64,000 nucleotides of DNA from Lactobacillus sp. UCMA15818 (GCF_030400225.1 NZ_VJYB01000003.1:62001-126000); one strand, 5' to 3'. Positions 43,514 to 54,070 are shown, counted from the first letter of the stretch. Translations and numbers: made by a program. Notes: generated from the letters alone by a model not told the origin.

Positions 43514-44368
43514 ATGAAAAGTTTGATAGATACTTATACTCTAAATAATGGTGTAAAGGTACCAATTGTTGGCTTCGGCACATGGCAAACACCCGATGGG
43601 GCAATTGCAAAAGTAGCTGTGAAATCAGCGTTATCATCAGGTTATCGCCATATTGATACTGCTGAAATGTATGGAAATGAAAAAAGCATTGGGGCCGCTA
43701 TTAAAGAAAGCGGCGTTTCTCGCAATAGTCTGTTCATAACAAGTAAGTTATCCAATTCTGACCATAGTTATGAAAAGGCAGCCACAGCCATTGAAAAATC
43801 GTTGCGCGATCTGCAAGTTTCAACCCTCGATCTTTTTTTGATTCATTGGCCAAACCCCAAGATGTTCCGTGATTCTGATTGGAAGAAACATCTGCAAGAC
43901 ACTTGGCGCGCATTGGAAGATGCATATAAGGCAGGAAAAATAAAAGCCATTGGTGTTTCCAATTTTAAAGAACACCATTTCGATATTTTAAAAGAAACAC
44001 AAACAGTTAAACCAATGGTTAATCAAATTCGAATCTGTCCTGGAGATTATAATGAAGAACTCATCGATTATTGTAGGAATGAAAACATTTTGTTAGAGGC
44101 ATACAGCCCTCTAGGCACAGGAAAGATTTTTACAGATAAAATAATGGCAGAAATTGCTGAAAAAAATAACAGGACAGTCGCTCAAGTCTGTCTTCGTTGG
44201 TCCCTACAACACGATTTCTTACCTCTGCCAAAATCAATTCATGAGGATCGCATCGAGGAAAATTCTCATTTATTTGATTTTGAATTATCTGATTCTGATA
44301 TGGCTACAATTGATAATTTAAAAGATATTGTTGGCCACGTTGCAGATCCTGATACAGCTGAGTTCTAA
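43514..44368 (+). CDS. Aldo-keto reductase
   Basis: A 284-residue NADPH-dependent reductase of the 2,5-diketogluconate/methylglyoxal reductase group. The catalytic tetrad is visible: Asp in HIDTAEMYGNE, Tyr in the same motif, Lys in FITSKL and His in LFLIHWP. The cofactor region LPLPKSIHEDRIEEN is typical. Divergence from OhrR suggests peroxide- or aldehyde-responsive expression (inference). SD GCGAGG precedes the ATG. Confidence 0.88.
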   Translation: MKSLIDTYTLNNGVKVPIVGFGTWQTPDGAIAKVAVKSALSSGYRHIDTAEMYGNEKSIGAAIKESGVSRNSLFITSKLSNSDHSYEKAATAIEKSLRDLQVSTLDLFLIHWPNPKMFRDSDWKKHLQDTWRALEDAYKAGKIKAIGVSNFKEHHFDILKETQTVKPMVNQIRICPGDYNEELIDYCRNENILLEAYSPLGTGKIFTDKIMAEIAEKNNRTVAQVCLRWSLQHDFLPLPKSIHEDRIEENSHLFDFELSDSDMATIDNLKDIVGHVADPDTAEF

Positions 44369-44425
44369 ATCAAATTATCTTTGAATTTAGTTTTTCTATT
44401 CAGTTTGAAAAAAGGAAGTGCATTT

Positions 44426-46333
44426 ATGACAAAAACAGTAAATAAAGATTTAATAAAAGAAAACTTGTATCAGGCAGTGAATGGTGAATGGTTAAAGACT
44501 GCCAAAATTCCTTCAGATAAATCATCTACTGGCGGTTTCGCAGACTTGGCAGACAATATTGAAAAGGTACTAATGTCTGATTTTGAAAAAATGTTAAAAG
44601 AGCCCAATAATGTAACGGATCCTTATCTAAAAGAATTCATAAGATTCTATGCGTTAACTTCTAATTTTAAAAAAAGAGATACTGCTGGCTTTGAACCTGC
44701 CAAAAATTACCTTTCTGTGATTGAAAAGCTTGACTCTTTCGCGTCTTGGGAAAAACAACTTGGTTCATTAACATTGGCAGATTATCCGACACCTTTTTCA
44801 ATTTATCTTGCACCTGATATGAAAAATACGACTGCCTATGCGCTGACAGCAGATGTTCCCAGTCTGATTCTCCCAGATAAAACCTACTATGAAGCTGACA
44901 ACGAGTCTTCTAAGGCTCTCCTTGGAATCTATACTAAAATGCTGGCCAAGCTCTTTAAGCTTGCTGGCTATGCTGAAGATGCTACCAACAAAATAATTGC
45001 GGGCACGTTGGCTTTCGATAAATCAATTGTTCCTTATGTGAAAGATAGCACCGAGTTGGCAGACTACGTAAAGAGCTACAATAAGTATACTTTTGCTGAT
45101 TTTCTTAAATTCAGTAATAATGTCAATTTGAAAAAATATGTAGCTGCACTAATCCATGACAATCCTGACCAAGTTATTGTTGCTGAACCAAAATTTTACG
45201 AAGCTTTTGATAAAATTATTAATCCGGAAACTTTCGATAATATGCGCAGTTGGCTCCTCTCAAAGACTTTATTATCAGTGAGCTCTTCTCTTTCCGATGA
45301 AGCACGAATCATTTCAGGTGAATATTCTAGGGCGATCTCTGGAAGCAAAGAACCAATGTCACCACAAAAAAGTGCTTTTTATCAGGCTGTTAATGTCTAT
45401 AGTCAAGTAGTTGGGCTATACTATGCACATAAGTATTTCGGACCAGAAGCAAAAACAGACGTGATTGACATGGTCAAAAAGATGATTGATGTTTATAAAG
45501 AGCGCCTACAAGATAACGATTGGCTGGGTGAAGAAACCCGGAAAAAAGCTATTTTAAAATTAGAAAAACTTGGAATTCAAGTTGGTTATCCTGATAAACT
45601 AACAGAAATTTACAAGAAATTTATCGTTGAAGATAATGATTTGTTTAGTAATACTCTCAAGTTTACACAATTATCCATTATTGACCACTACAATAAGTGG
45701 AAGAAGCCTGTTGACCGGACAGAATGGGAAATGAGTGCATCTACTGTCAATGCTTATTATCATCCTTCTTATAATATCATTGTCTTTCCCGCTGCAATTT
45801 TACAAGCACCTTTTTATAGTTTAAATCAATCTTCAAGTGAGAACTTTGGGGGAATAGGTGCAGTTATTGCACATGAAATCTCACATGCCTTTGATAATAA
45901 TGGTTCTCATTTCGATGAATTTGGTAACCTAAATAATTGGTGGAGTGACTCGGACTTAGAACATTTCCAGAAACTTGCTGATGCAATGATTGCTGAATTT
46001 AACGAACTTGAAACTCCAGCAGGTAAAGTAAATGGTAAATTAGTCGTTTCAGAAAATATTGCCGATGTTGGTGGTCTAAGTTGTGCCCTTGAAGCTGCCA
46101 AAAAAGAAGAAGATGTAAATCTCAAGGATTTCTTCTTCAACTGGGCTCGTGTATGGTGCCTCAAATCTTCGTTAGAAAGGCAGAAATTACTACTTAACAT
46201 TGATGTTCATGCACCTCATGAATTAAGAGCAAATATTCAACCGCAAAACTTGGCCGATTTTTACTCAACATTCCATATTTCATCTGAAGATGGAATGTAT
46301 CTGCCAGAAGAAAAACGAGTTGTAATCTGGTAG
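44426..46333 (+). CDS. pepO: Endopeptidase PepO (M13 family)
   Basis: A 635-residue zinc oligopeptidase. The zinc site is H483-E-I-S-H487 with E543 in ENIADVGG; the substrate-binding NAYYHPSYNIIVFPAAIL also matches M13. No signal peptide is present, so it is cytoplasmic and degrades oligopeptides. The ATG at 44426 has AAAGGAAG upstream; the frame from 44381 is an unneeded extension. It ends just before a strong bidirectional terminator. Confidence 0.93.
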   Translation: MTKTVNKDLIKENLYQAVNGEWLKTAKIPSDKSSTGGFADLADNIEKVLMSDFEKMLKEPNNVTDPYLKEFIRFYALTSNFKKRDTAGFEPAKNYLSVIEKLDSFASWEKQLGSLTLADYPTPFSIYLAPDMKNTTAYALTADVPSLILPDKTYYEADNESSKALLGIYTKMLAKLFKLAGYAEDATNKIIAGTLAFDKSIVPYVKDSTELADYVKSYNKYTFADFLKFSNNVNLKKYVAALIHDNPDQVIVAEPKFYEAFDKIINPETFDNMRSWLLSKTLLSVSSSLSDEARIISGEYSRAISGSKEPMSPQKSAFYQAVNVYSQVVGLYYAHKYFGPEAKTDVIDMVKKMIDVYKERLQDNDWLGEETRKKAILKLEKLGIQVGYPDKLTEIYKKFIVEDNDLFSNTLKFTQLSIIDHYNKWKKPVDRTEWEMSASTVNAYYHPSYNIIVFPAAILQAPFYSLNQSSSENFGGIGAVIAHEISHAFDNNGSHFDEFGNLNNWWSDSDLEHFQKLADAMIAEFNELETPAGKVNGKLVVSENIADVGGLSCALEAAKKEEDVNLKDFFFNWARVWCLKSSLERQKLLLNIDVHAPHELRANIQPQNLADFYSTFHISSEDGMYLPEEKRVVIW

Positions 46334-46400
46334 AATTGCTGATATCTCCAAAAAGAGAGAAAGTTTTGACTTTAGAAACACAACTATTCATAGTAATCAA

Positions 46401-46440
46401 AAAAGATGCTAGATCGAAATTTTGATCTAGCACCTTTTTT
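46401..46440. repeat. Dispersed palindrome copy F, bidirectional terminator
   Basis: TGCTAGATC (46407-46415) and GATCTAGCA (46424-46432) are perfect arms around GAAATTTT, with A/T runs on both sides that give a U tract in either strand. It lies between the convergent pepO and ABC genes. The loop is shorter than in other copies. Confidence 0.8.
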
Positions 46441-46528
46441 GGATTCACTTAATATTGTTTTCTGTTCAAATTACATAGTACCTACATCTAATATTTTAGA
46501 GATAAGCCATTCACACTCCATCTCTTCT

Positions 46529-47152
46529 TTATTTAAAGTCCAAGATATTAACCTGTTCATCGACGTAATCTTTTACAACATCATCATGTGTCGCAACTAT
46601 TACTATTTTCCCAGCATTTGCCATTTCTTGCAGACTAGTTAAAACTAATTGCCGATTTATATTGTCCAATGCACCTGTCGGCTCATCAGCCAATATAATT
46701 GAAGGATTTTGTAGACTAAGTCTCGTTAAAGCAACCCTTTGTGTTTCTCCACCTGATAACGTATAAACCTTTCTTTTTAGATACCTATCAGTAAGACCGT
46801 ATTTTTCAAGATATTTCTGTAATTCTGAAAGTTTATATTTTTTTACAATATTTAGATTCTGCATGACATTGTCTTCATCAACTAATGCATAGTTTTGAAA
46901 TAAATAGCCGATAATTTTTCGATAATAGTCTAAAATATTTATCGTGTTAATATTTTTATCATCCAATGTAATTGTTCCGGCTGATAAATTATTCAATCGT
47001 CCGATGCTATTTAATAACGTTGTTTTTCCACCACCGGATGGTCCAACTAATGCATACATTTTCCCAGACTCAAAAGTATAGTTTACATTATTAAATACAA
47101 CATAGTCATCAAATACCTTTTTTGCATTTTTAATTCTTAAAGAATGTTCCAC
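46529..47152 (-). CDS. ABC transporter ATPase (bacteriocin-associated type)
   Basis: A 207-residue ATPase with Walker A GPSGGGKTT, signature LSGGETQR, Walker B IILADEPTGALD and the H-loop ATHDD. It belongs to the LolD/SalX-like group. It starts four bases after the stop of the large permease, so both make one exporter. No bacteriocin precursor gene was found upstream. Confidence 0.9.
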   Translation of the reverse strand: MEHSLRIKNAKKVFDDYVVFNNVNYTFESGKMYALVGPSGGGKTTLLNSIGRLNNLSAGTITLDDKNINTINILDYYRKIIGYLFQNYALVDEDNVMQNLNIVKKYKLSELQKYLEKYGLTDRYLKRKVYTLSGGETQRVALTRLSLQNPSIILADEPTGALDNINRQLVLTSLQEMANAGKIVIVATHDDVVKDYVDEQVNILDFK

Positions 47153-47156
47153 TCTT

Positions 47157-49151
47157 CTATTCCCCCTTTATTACACTGGATATTTTCTTATTTAAACGCC
47201 TGCTTTGAATTCTTAATAATATAAATTCACCAAAATTTGAAAGTCCGAAAAGTGCCAATGCAATTGTTTGATCTTTAGTAATCAGTAAAACTATGCCTGC
47301 TTCAACGAGGCTCATTACAAATATTAAGAAAATAAACTTTCTAAATATTTTTAAAAAGTGCGTTCCTAACAATCTTTGAATGGCGATTTTCTTGCGATTA
47401 TTGCTAAAATAGACACTGTTTAGCGCTATATTCTCAATCACTACTATTGATAACGCAATTCCAAAGACCGTTACTAAAAGTCGCAAGTTATTCTGAACTG
47501 TCGCTAGTTGCTTCATTGCATAACTTTTCGTATTAATTATGCTGCCTATATAATTTGTTATTCTGGCAAATTTCATTCCCTTTTGAATCGTTGAAACACT
47601 CGGACTAAGAAAAGCCTCATTAGAAAGATATGTTAACCAAACACTATTTGCGTCCACATTCTTTTGACTTGTTCCACCTAGAGATTCATTTGATAACACC
47701 GCTACAACTGCCGAATTGACAGTTCCTTCATAATAACCTAGATCTAGTGCCGCTGTACTATAGGTAAAAAGCTGCTGTCCTTTTTTAATTTCAATTGCTT
47801 TAATATGTAATTTTACGCCCATCTTTTTCTCAGCACTATTAAGCCACAAGTATTCACGGTATGATTTTAAAATTTGCTGCCGTCCAGCATACTGGTTGGT
47901 AGGAATGAGAATATAAGTTGTCTGCGTGTCTTTTGGTAAAATCACCTGATTTCCATCTGGATCAATAACATGATTTACCTTTAAATAATTGGCATTCACA
48001 CTCAAAACATGCCCACTAAACAAATCTGAAACATTACCCTGATTACTGCTCCAACCTTGATAATTAGCTAACATTCCCCCATGGTTTTCTAAGTAATTAA
48101 AGAAGATTGCTGCTTTGTGATTTAATCGCTTTGTTTCCTCAGCTGTACTCTGTATCGAGGCTAAATTAACAGTATAATAAGTCTTCCCTTTCGTCCAAAT
48201 TGATAGCTGGTCTTTTAATTGACGATCTTGTTTTAAGGTACCAAGTAATGAGACAAAAGCTACACAAACAAAAACTTCAATAACAATTTTGATTGCCATA
48301 TTAATATAGAATGACATTTGACTCCGCATATCGCCTTTAATAGCATTAACAATCGTCTGTCTTGAATGAATCCTTGCCCTAATTACTGCTACAAAGATCA
48401 TTACTACTGCTGCAATTACGTATAATACGAACGCAAAATATAACATTATGTGGTACGTATTTGTAAATCCACTTAACTGCATATATAGTGCTAGTATCAT
48501 CAAACCAATTAAATAAACACTCACAAAATAGCTTTGATCCGATAAAAAACTGCGGAATGCATCTTCAAAGTTTGACATTCCTAAAAGACTTCTAATATTT
48601 ATTTTCTTTAATTCTCTTAAATTTGCCAGTAATAAAACTATACCTAGTATTAAAAACGTTAGTAATATTAAATTAAAGACTTGATTGATATCTAGGAAAT
48701 TTAGAATTCCCCAGTTCCAACTCTCATTAACTTTTTCATATTGAATTCCATTTTTCTTAAACATTTTTTCAATTGAGGAACTGTTTGTATGACCAATAAA
48801 ATACAATGGGTATCTAATATCACTAGTCATGAATTCATTCTTTGTTGCTTTAGTTCCTGCTGGAAGCCTTCTTTTTTCCCCATATACATACATCCTGGTA
48901 CTTGTATCATTTCCACCATCTACAATCGGTACACTAAAAACCTTAATAGCTGAGATCTTATGTTTTTTCGTATAACTATCAATTGCTTGATTGAACTTAG
49001 TAGAGTTGAGACCATTTTTCATCCCATTAATTTCATAAGATGTATGGCTTGATTCAATATAAGTTGTTCCTAGTGAACGTATAAATGCAAAAAGCACAAG
49101 TAAACAAATTATACTCACAAAACTTACTACAACATGCCTCGTTCTCTTCAA
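47157..49151 (-). CDS. Bacteriocin-associated integral membrane protein (DUF1430-like permease)
   Basis: A 664-residue permease with an N-terminal TM helix, a large outer domain (about 30-150), a first TM bundle (about 155-300), a second outer domain and a C-terminal TM bundle (about 545-645). The layout and the neighbouring ATPase match the DUF1430 exporters that accompany lactococcin-972-type bacteriocins (from memory). An ATG-started frame begins at 49181, but GGGAGG lies seven bases before the TTG at 49151 (LKRTRHVVVSFVS), the better start. Confidence 0.75.
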   Translation of the reverse strand: MKRTRHVVVSFVSIICLLVLFAFIRSLGTTYIESSHTSYEINGMKNGLNSTKFNQAIDSYTKKHKISAIKVFSVPIVDGGNDTSTRMYVYGEKRRLPAGTKATKNEFMTSDIRYPLYFIGHTNSSSIEKMFKKNGIQYEKVNESWNWGILNFLDINQVFNLILLTFLILGIVLLLANLRELKKINIRSLLGMSNFEDAFRSFLSDQSYFVSVYLIGLMILALYMQLSGFTNTYHIMLYFAFVLYVIAAVVMIFVAVIRARIHSRQTIVNAIKGDMRSQMSFYINMAIKIVIEVFVCVAFVSLLGTLKQDRQLKDQLSIWTKGKTYYTVNLASIQSTAEETKRLNHKAAIFFNYLENHGGMLANYQGWSSNQGNVSDLFSGHVLSVNANYLKVNHVIDPDGNQVILPKDTQTTYILIPTNQYAGRQQILKSYREYLWLNSAEKKMGVKLHIKAIEIKKGQQLFTYSTAALDLGYYEGTVNSAVVAVLSNESLGGTSQKNVDANSVWLTYLSNEAFLSPSVSTIQKGMKFARITNYIGSIINTKSYAMKQLATVQNNLRLLVTVFGIALSIVVIENIALNSVYFSNNRKKIAIQRLLGTHFLKIFRKFIFLIFVMSLVEAGIVLLITKDQTIALALFGLSNFGEFILLRIQSRRLNKKISSVIKGE

Positions 49152-49330
49152 TACAAATCCTCCCAGAGTTATCATTGACAATAATTATTTTAGCATATCT
49201 CAAAATCAAAAAAATAAGAATATATTTTTATTTTTAATTATATAACACTAAAAACTATTAGACTACCTTGATATACAATCAACAACAGAACAGTAAAGAT
49301 ATTTGATTTTTAATTCAAAATAATCAAGAT

Positions 49331-49380
49331 ACAAAAAAGCTCATAATTGCTAGACTTATTCGTCCAATAATTATGAGCTT
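49331..49380 (-). terminator. Terminator after yidC
   Basis: AAGCTCATAATT and AATTATGAGCTT (49337-49380) form a perfect 12-bp stem; in the minus direction it is followed by TTTTTTG. It ends the rpmH-rnpA-yidC transcript. Confidence 0.8.
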
Positions 49381-49436
49381 CTTTCCTGATTTTAAAGCTT
49401 ATGAATAATTTTGCAATTACTCAAAACTGACCATTT

Positions 49437-50270
49437 TTATTTTCTTTTACTTTTATATGCTCTTCGCTTTGCTTTTGCTATAACTCTCTTTTTATCTTTT
49501 TCAACTTTTTTCTTTTCTTCACGCTCACGATTAATTTTAAATGGATTACTTATTAACAGTGTCTGTCCTGCCGAAAAGGCATTTCCTATCACCCAATAAA
49601 GCGATAATGCTGATGGTAAGGAGATTGCAGTTACTAAGATAAATATCGGCATCCCATATGTCATTGCAGTCGTCATCCCATTTTGTTCTGGCTGTGACAT
49701 CACACTCAGCTTAGAAGTTAAAAATGTAAAGATTGCAGCCAAGATAGGTAAAACAAAATATGGATCCTTATCTCCAAGTTTCATCCATAAAAATGTACCA
49801 CTCTTCAAAACTTCAGATCTCAAAATAGCCTGATATAAAGCAATTAAGATAGGCATCTGGATTACCATTGGTAGACAACCAGCAACAGGATTAACACCAG
49901 CTTCAGCATATAGTTTTTGTTGCTCTGCACGTAACTTATTCTGCGTTTCCGTATCCTTTGCGGAATATTTACCTTGCAGTGCTTTCAACTGGGGTTGTAA
50001 CTCTGTTGTTTTTCTCATGCTTTTCATCTGATAAAACATAAGAGGCAAAAGAATGACACGAATAATGATTGTAAACAAAATTATGCCTAAACCGTAACTA
50101 TTGCCAAAAACCTTACTTAAAAACATGATTGCTTGGACAAAGCTCCAAATTATGTAATGATCCCATATGCCAGAGCTATTCTGAGTTACTGTTGACGTAC
50201 TACAACCACTTAAAATAAAAACTAGTCCCACAACACATAATAGTGTGAGAATACGTTTTGTTTTTTTCAC
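49437..50270 (-). CDS. yidC: Membrane protein insertase YidC/OxaA
   Basis: A 277-residue insertase. It has a lipoprotein signal peptide with lipobox LSGC (Cys23), about five TM helices, the YidC motif GVNPVAGCLPMVIQMPILIA, and a strongly basic C-terminal tail (KKVEKDKKRVIAKAKRRAYK) for ribosome contact. It follows rnpA by 23 bp. The jag and mnmE genes that usually come next are absent; a terminator and a bacteriocin-type exporter are found instead. Confidence 0.93.
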   Translation of the reverse strand: MKKTKRILTLLCVVGLVFILSGCSTSTVTQNSSGIWDHYIIWSFVQAIMFLSKVFGNSYGLGIILFTIIIRVILLPLMFYQMKSMRKTTELQPQLKALQGKYSAKDTETQNKLRAEQQKLYAEAGVNPVAGCLPMVIQMPILIALYQAILRSEVLKSGTFLWMKLGDKDPYFVLPILAAIFTFLTSKLSVMSQPEQNGMTTAMTYGMPIFILVTAISLPSALSLYWVIGNAFSAGQTLLISNPFKINREREEKKKVEKDKKRVIAKAKRRAYKSKRK

Positions 50271-50293
50271 TACATTCCCCTCACTTCACAAGC

Positions 50294-50635
50294 TTATTTC
50301 AGCAAAACATGAGCCAGGCGTAGGACATGTATTAAGTTTTTCTTGGTATCAGCCATTGACACGCCTGAAATTGGTGGACGAGCAATAATTATAAAGTCAC
50401 AATCCTGCCGTAAATTAGGTTTTAGTTCTGTTAAACTCTGCCTAATTCTTCGCTTAACCCAATTACGTGCTACTGAATTCCCAATTCTCTTCCCTACAGA
50501 TATCCCTACCCTAAAATGTAACTGATCTGGTTTATCAATTACATAAACAACAAATTGTCTATTCGCACAAGACTTTCCTTGCATGAATACTTTTTGAAAA
50601 TCTGCTTCCTTTTTGACACGGTATGATTTTCGCAT
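50294..50635 (-). CDS. rnpA: Ribonuclease P protein component
   Basis: A 113-residue basic protein that binds RNase P RNA for tRNA 5' processing. The RNR motif region is [17 protein letters not shown], and [21 protein letters not shown] is the usual opening. It lies downstream of rpmH. Confidence 0.95.
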   Translation of the reverse strand: MRKSYRVKKEADFQKVFMQGKSCANRQFVVYVIDKPDQLHFRVGISVGKRIGNSVARNWVKRRIRQSLTELKPNLRQDCDFIIIARPPISGVSMADTKKNLIHVLRLAHVLLK

Positions 50636-50671
50636 AATCCATCTCCATGTGTCGTATAAAAATCTACATCA

Positions 50672-50698
50672 AAATAAAAGACCACTGACGGTCAGTGG
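50672..50698 (-). terminator. Attenuator hairpin between rpmH and rnpA
   Basis: CCACTGA-cgg-TCAGTGG (50682-50698), followed in the minus direction by TCTTTTATTTT. It probably lowers transcription into rnpA relative to rpmH. Confidence 0.6.
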
Positions 50699-50699
50699 C

Positions 50700-50834
50700 C
50701 TATGCAGACAATACTTTTCTACCTTTACGACGTCTACGTGCTAAAACAGAGCGACCGTTACTTGTACTCATACGTTTACGGAAGCCATGCACTCTTTGTC
50801 GATGACGTTTCTTAGGTTGATATGTTCTCTTCAT
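50700..50834 (-). CDS. rpmH: 50S ribosomal protein L34
   Basis: A 44-residue, very basic protein: [20 protein letters not shown], then [20 protein letters not shown], ending in SA, the full L34 length. The SD GGAGGTGG precedes the ATG at 50834. It begins the minus-strand transcript leaving the origin. Confidence 0.97.
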   Translation of the reverse strand: MKRTYQPKKRHRQRVHGFRKRMSTSNGRSVLARRRRKGRKVLSA

Positions 50835-51342
50835 TGGATTTTCCACCTCCTTGATAGACACTTAACAATGATAACGAAAATTTTACTAAAAAAACAAGCT
50901 TTTGTCAAGTCCTTATCTACGCAAGATATTTTATCATAGATTATCTACGGATTAAAGTAAATAAAAAAACAACCTGCAAAGTTATCCACAAAAAAGTTAA
51001 AAAGTGCTTATCTCCTGTGGATTTCTCTTTTTACTTTTTTTATTTCCACAAAACACTTAACAAGCTTCTACACCAATTCACAGGGTGTTACTAATTTGTC
51101 CACAAACAAACTTCAAGTTGTGGAAAACTATTTTTTACCCTTATTTAATAGCACTTCTGCTTTGCAAATCAGCTGTGGATAAGTTGAAAAATTAAATACT
51201 ATCCGTACTTCTTTTTTTACCCTGTGGATAATTAATTTACACCCTGTGCTTTTTGTTTATTTCTTTTATACATACCTGTGGAAAACTTTTAGAAAAAATG
51301 CTAGACTATTATAATGAACGTTACAATAAAGGAGGTATCTAC
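50835..51342. other. oriC: Chromosomal replication origin region (DnaA-box cluster)
   Basis: Perfect DnaA boxes TTATCCACA occur at 50982-50990 and, inverted, at 51174-51182 and 51223-51231. Near matches lie at 51016-51024, 51042-51050, 51096-51104, 51119-51127 and 51277-51285. AT-rich spacers suit unwinding. The dnaA leader carries boxes, so DnaA likely represses its own gene. Another near match is at 52788-52796, between dnaA and dnaN. Confidence 0.9.
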
Positions 51343-52698
51343 GTGCCCGATCTTGAAACCCTATGGCAATACATTTGTGATGAATTCAAAACAAAATTAT
51401 CTACAATCAGCTATAATACCTGGCTTAAAGCCGTTAAGCCAATTGCTTTTTCATCTCAAACACTTGTTATTGAAGTCCCGACTGCCTTACATAAAGATTA
51501 TTGGAAAGCAAATCTAAGCAAACAAGTTGTCGCTCTTGTTGCTGATTCAATCAATCAAACAATTACAGTGATTGCCAAGTTACCTGAAGAACCTAATCCG
51601 CTTTCTTCCGGCTTTTCTAGTAATAGAACAAAAAAAAATACTAAGTTAGTTGATTCGCGCCCAACTTTTATGCGCGAGACCAAACTAAATGAAAAGTATA
51701 CTTTTAATACATTCGTTATCGGAAAAGGTAATCAAATGGCACACGCCGCAGCACTAGTAGTTGCAGAAGAGCCTGGAGCCTTATACAATCCTCTTTTCTT
51801 CTTTGGAGGTGTTGGTTTAGGTAAAACCCATTTAATGCACGCAATTGGTCACCAAATGTTGACTAATAACCCGCAAGCAACAGTCAAATACGTTACCAGT
51901 GAAGCTTTCGCTAATGATTTCATCAACTCAATTCAAACAAAACGTCAAGAAGAATTTCGCAAAGAATATCGCAGCGTTGATTTACTTTTAGTAGATGATA
52001 TCCAATTTTTTGCTGATAAAGAAGGAACCCAAGAAGAATTTTTCCATACTTTCAATGCCTTATATGATGATAAAAAGCAAATTGTTCTTTCATCAGATCG
52101 CTTACCCAATGAAATTCCTAAACTGCAAAAAAGACTTGTATCACGCTTTAAATGGGGATTATCGGTTGATATAACCCCACCTGACCTTGAAACCAGAATT
52201 GCAATTTTACGCAACAAAGCCGATGCTGACGATTTAGATATTCCTGACGATACACTAAGCTATATAGCGGGACAAATTGACTCAAACATTCGTGAACTAG
52301 AAGGTGCCTTAGTGCGGGTACAGGCCTACGCTTCAATGACCCACCTTCCCATCTCCACTAGTTTGGCAGCAGATGCCTTAAAGAATTTAAAACTTAATGG
52401 AAAATCAACTGAAATTTCAATCTCAGTAATCCAAGACAAAGTAGCTAAGTACTATCACATCACTATCAGTGATTTAAAAGGAAAGAAAAGAGTTAAAAAT
52501 ATTGTAATTCCACGCCAAATAGCAATGTACCTTGCGCGAGAACTCACAGATGCTTCCTTGCCCAAGATTGGCCATGAATTTGGAGGAAAAGATCATACAA
52601 CAGTAATTCACGCACATGAAAAAATTGCAGGTGCATTAAATACTGATTCAGAATTGCAACGGGAAGTTAATGACTTGAAAAGCAAATTAAAAAAATAG
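51343..52698 (+). CDS. dnaA: Chromosomal replication initiator DnaA
   Basis: A 451-residue AAA+ initiator. Domain I opens with [10 protein letters not shown]; Walker A is [15 protein letters not shown], Walker [10 protein letters not shown], and the DNA-binding signature is [19 protein letters not shown]. The frame is open to 51253, but AAAGGAGG lies before the GTG at 51343, which gives the normal N-terminus. Confidence 0.97.
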   Translation: MPDLETLWQYICDEFKTKLSTISYNTWLKAVKPIAFSSQTLVIEVPTALHKDYWKANLSKQVVALVADSINQTITVIAKLPEEPNPLSSGFSSNRTKKNTKLVDSRPTFMRETKLNEKYTFNTFVIGKGNQMAHAAALVVAEEPGALYNPLFFFGGVGLGKTHLMHAIGHQMLTNNPQATVKYVTSEAFANDFINSIQTKRQEEFRKEYRSVDLLLVDDIQFFADKEGTQEEFFHTFNALYDDKKQIVLSSDRLPNEIPKLQKRLVSRFKWGLSVDITPPDLETRIAILRNKADADDLDIPDDTLSYIAGQIDSNIRELEGALVRVQAYASMTHLPISTSLAADALKNLKLNGKSTEISISVIQDKVAKYYHITISDLKGKKRVKNIVIPRQIAMYLARELTDASLPKIGHEFGGKDHTTVIHAHEKIAGALNTDSELQREVNDLKSKLKK

Positions 52699-52865
52699 GT
52701 ACGCTGTGAATTACTGTGAACAAAAAGCGTACTTACACACAAGATATACACATGTGCATATCTTTTAAATTCCAAGTCTTTCTCTAGTTTTCCACAGAAT
52801 CAACAGGCCCTACTACTATTACTATTTACTTTATAATTAATATATATACACTTAGGAGGCACTTC

Positions 52866-54005
52866 ATGAAATTCACAATAAATAGACTTGCGTTCATCAA
52901 AAGTCTGACAGATGTTCAAAGAGCAATCTCTACAAAAACAACTATTCCTATACTGAAAGGGATAAAATTAAATTTAGAAGCAAAGGGATTAACGCTTACA
53001 GGTAGTGATGCGGATATTTCGATTGAAACATTTATTCCTGCCGAAGATGATCAGGCACAACTACAAGTTGAAGAACCTGGGCAAGTTATCTTAGCTGCAA
53101 GAATATTTAGTGAAATTATTAAAAAACTTCCTGAAGATACACTAACTTTGGAAGTAACCGAGAATTATCAGACAGAAATCCTATCAGGATCTGCATCATT
53201 TTCAATTAAGGGGCTAAATGCAGAAAACTATCCTCATTTACCAGAAATTACAGCAGAAAATACTTTGAATCTTGAAAGTGACGTCTTAAAACAGATAATA
53301 GGACAGACTGTAATTGCAGTTTCAACTCAAGAAAGTCGGCCAATTCTTACAGGAGTTCATTTAACCATCAAAAACAACCAGTTATCTGCAGTTGCAACAG
53401 ATAGTCACCGCCTTAGTCAACGCAAAATTACAATAACAGTTGCAGATGATGTATCGTATAACATCATTGTTCCAGGAAAGTCTCTTAGTGAACTATCAAA
53501 AATGATTGGGGAAGATGTAACTCAAGTTGAAGTAAGAATCTCTGAAAATCAAATATTATTTGAGTTCAACAACACAATTTTTTATTCAAGATTACTTGAA
53601 GGAAATTATCCTGATACAGATCGCTTGCTTCCAAAAGATTCCGAAACTGAAATTGGTTTTAATACAAGCGAATTTCTTGCATCAATCGAAAGAGCTTCAC
53701 TACTATCTCATGCAGGTCAAAATAATATTGTAAAATTAGCATTAGATACTGAAAAGCAACAGGCAACAATCTATAGTAATTCACCTGAAATAGGTAATGT
53801 TGAGGAAGAATTAAAATTTCAAAAATTAACAGGAAATAATATTGAGATCTCATTCAATCCTGATTACATGAAAGATGCTTTGAGATCTTTTGGACAAAGT
53901 ACAATTACAATTTCATTTACGGCTCCTTTACGACCGTTCACATTAGTACCTAGTGAAGATCAAGAACATTTTATCCAGTTAATTACTCCTGTTAGAACAT
54001 ATTAG
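52866..54005 (+). CDS. dnaN: DNA polymerase III beta clamp
   Basis: A 379-residue sliding clamp with three repeated domains; KFTINRLAFIKSLTDVQRAIS and the C-terminal HFIQLITPVRTY are standard. It follows dnaA by 167 bp containing a DnaA box. SD AGGAGG precedes the ATG. Confidence 0.97.
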   Translation: MKFTINRLAFIKSLTDVQRAISTKTTIPILKGIKLNLEAKGLTLTGSDADISIETFIPAEDDQAQLQVEEPGQVILAARIFSEIIKKLPEDTLTLEVTENYQTEILSGSASFSIKGLNAENYPHLPEITAENTLNLESDVLKQIIGQTVIAVSTQESRPILTGVHLTIKNNQLSAVATDSHRLSQRKITITVADDVSYNIIVPGKSLSELSKMIGEDVTQVEVRISENQILFEFNNTIFYSRLLEGNYPDTDRLLPKDSETEIGFNTSEFLASIERASLLSHAGQNNIVKLALDTEKQQATIYSNSPEIGNVEEELKFQKLTGNNIEISFNPDYMKDALRSFGQSTITISFTAPLRPFTLVPSEDQEHFIQLITPVRTY

Positions 54006-54038
54006 AAAAGGTGAATAAATTTTCATACTAAATTACAG

Positions 54039-54070
54039 AAAAGAAATGAGTTTACGGCTCATTTCTTTTT
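54039..54070 (+). terminator. Terminator after dnaN
   Basis: AAAAGAAATGAG and CTCATTTCTTTT pair across a seven-base loop and run into TTTATTTTG. It separates dnaA-dnaN from the yaaA-recF-gyrBA transcript. Confidence 0.8.

Noticed and set aside
44381-44425. Longer N-terminus of PepO resembling a signal peptide
   Set aside because: The hydrophobic extension has no SD, while AAAGGAAG fits the ATG at 44426 and gives the normal PepO N-terminus.
45907-46200. 97-codon minus-strand frame
   Set aside because: Antisense to the PepO zinc-site region, which is under clear coding constraint.
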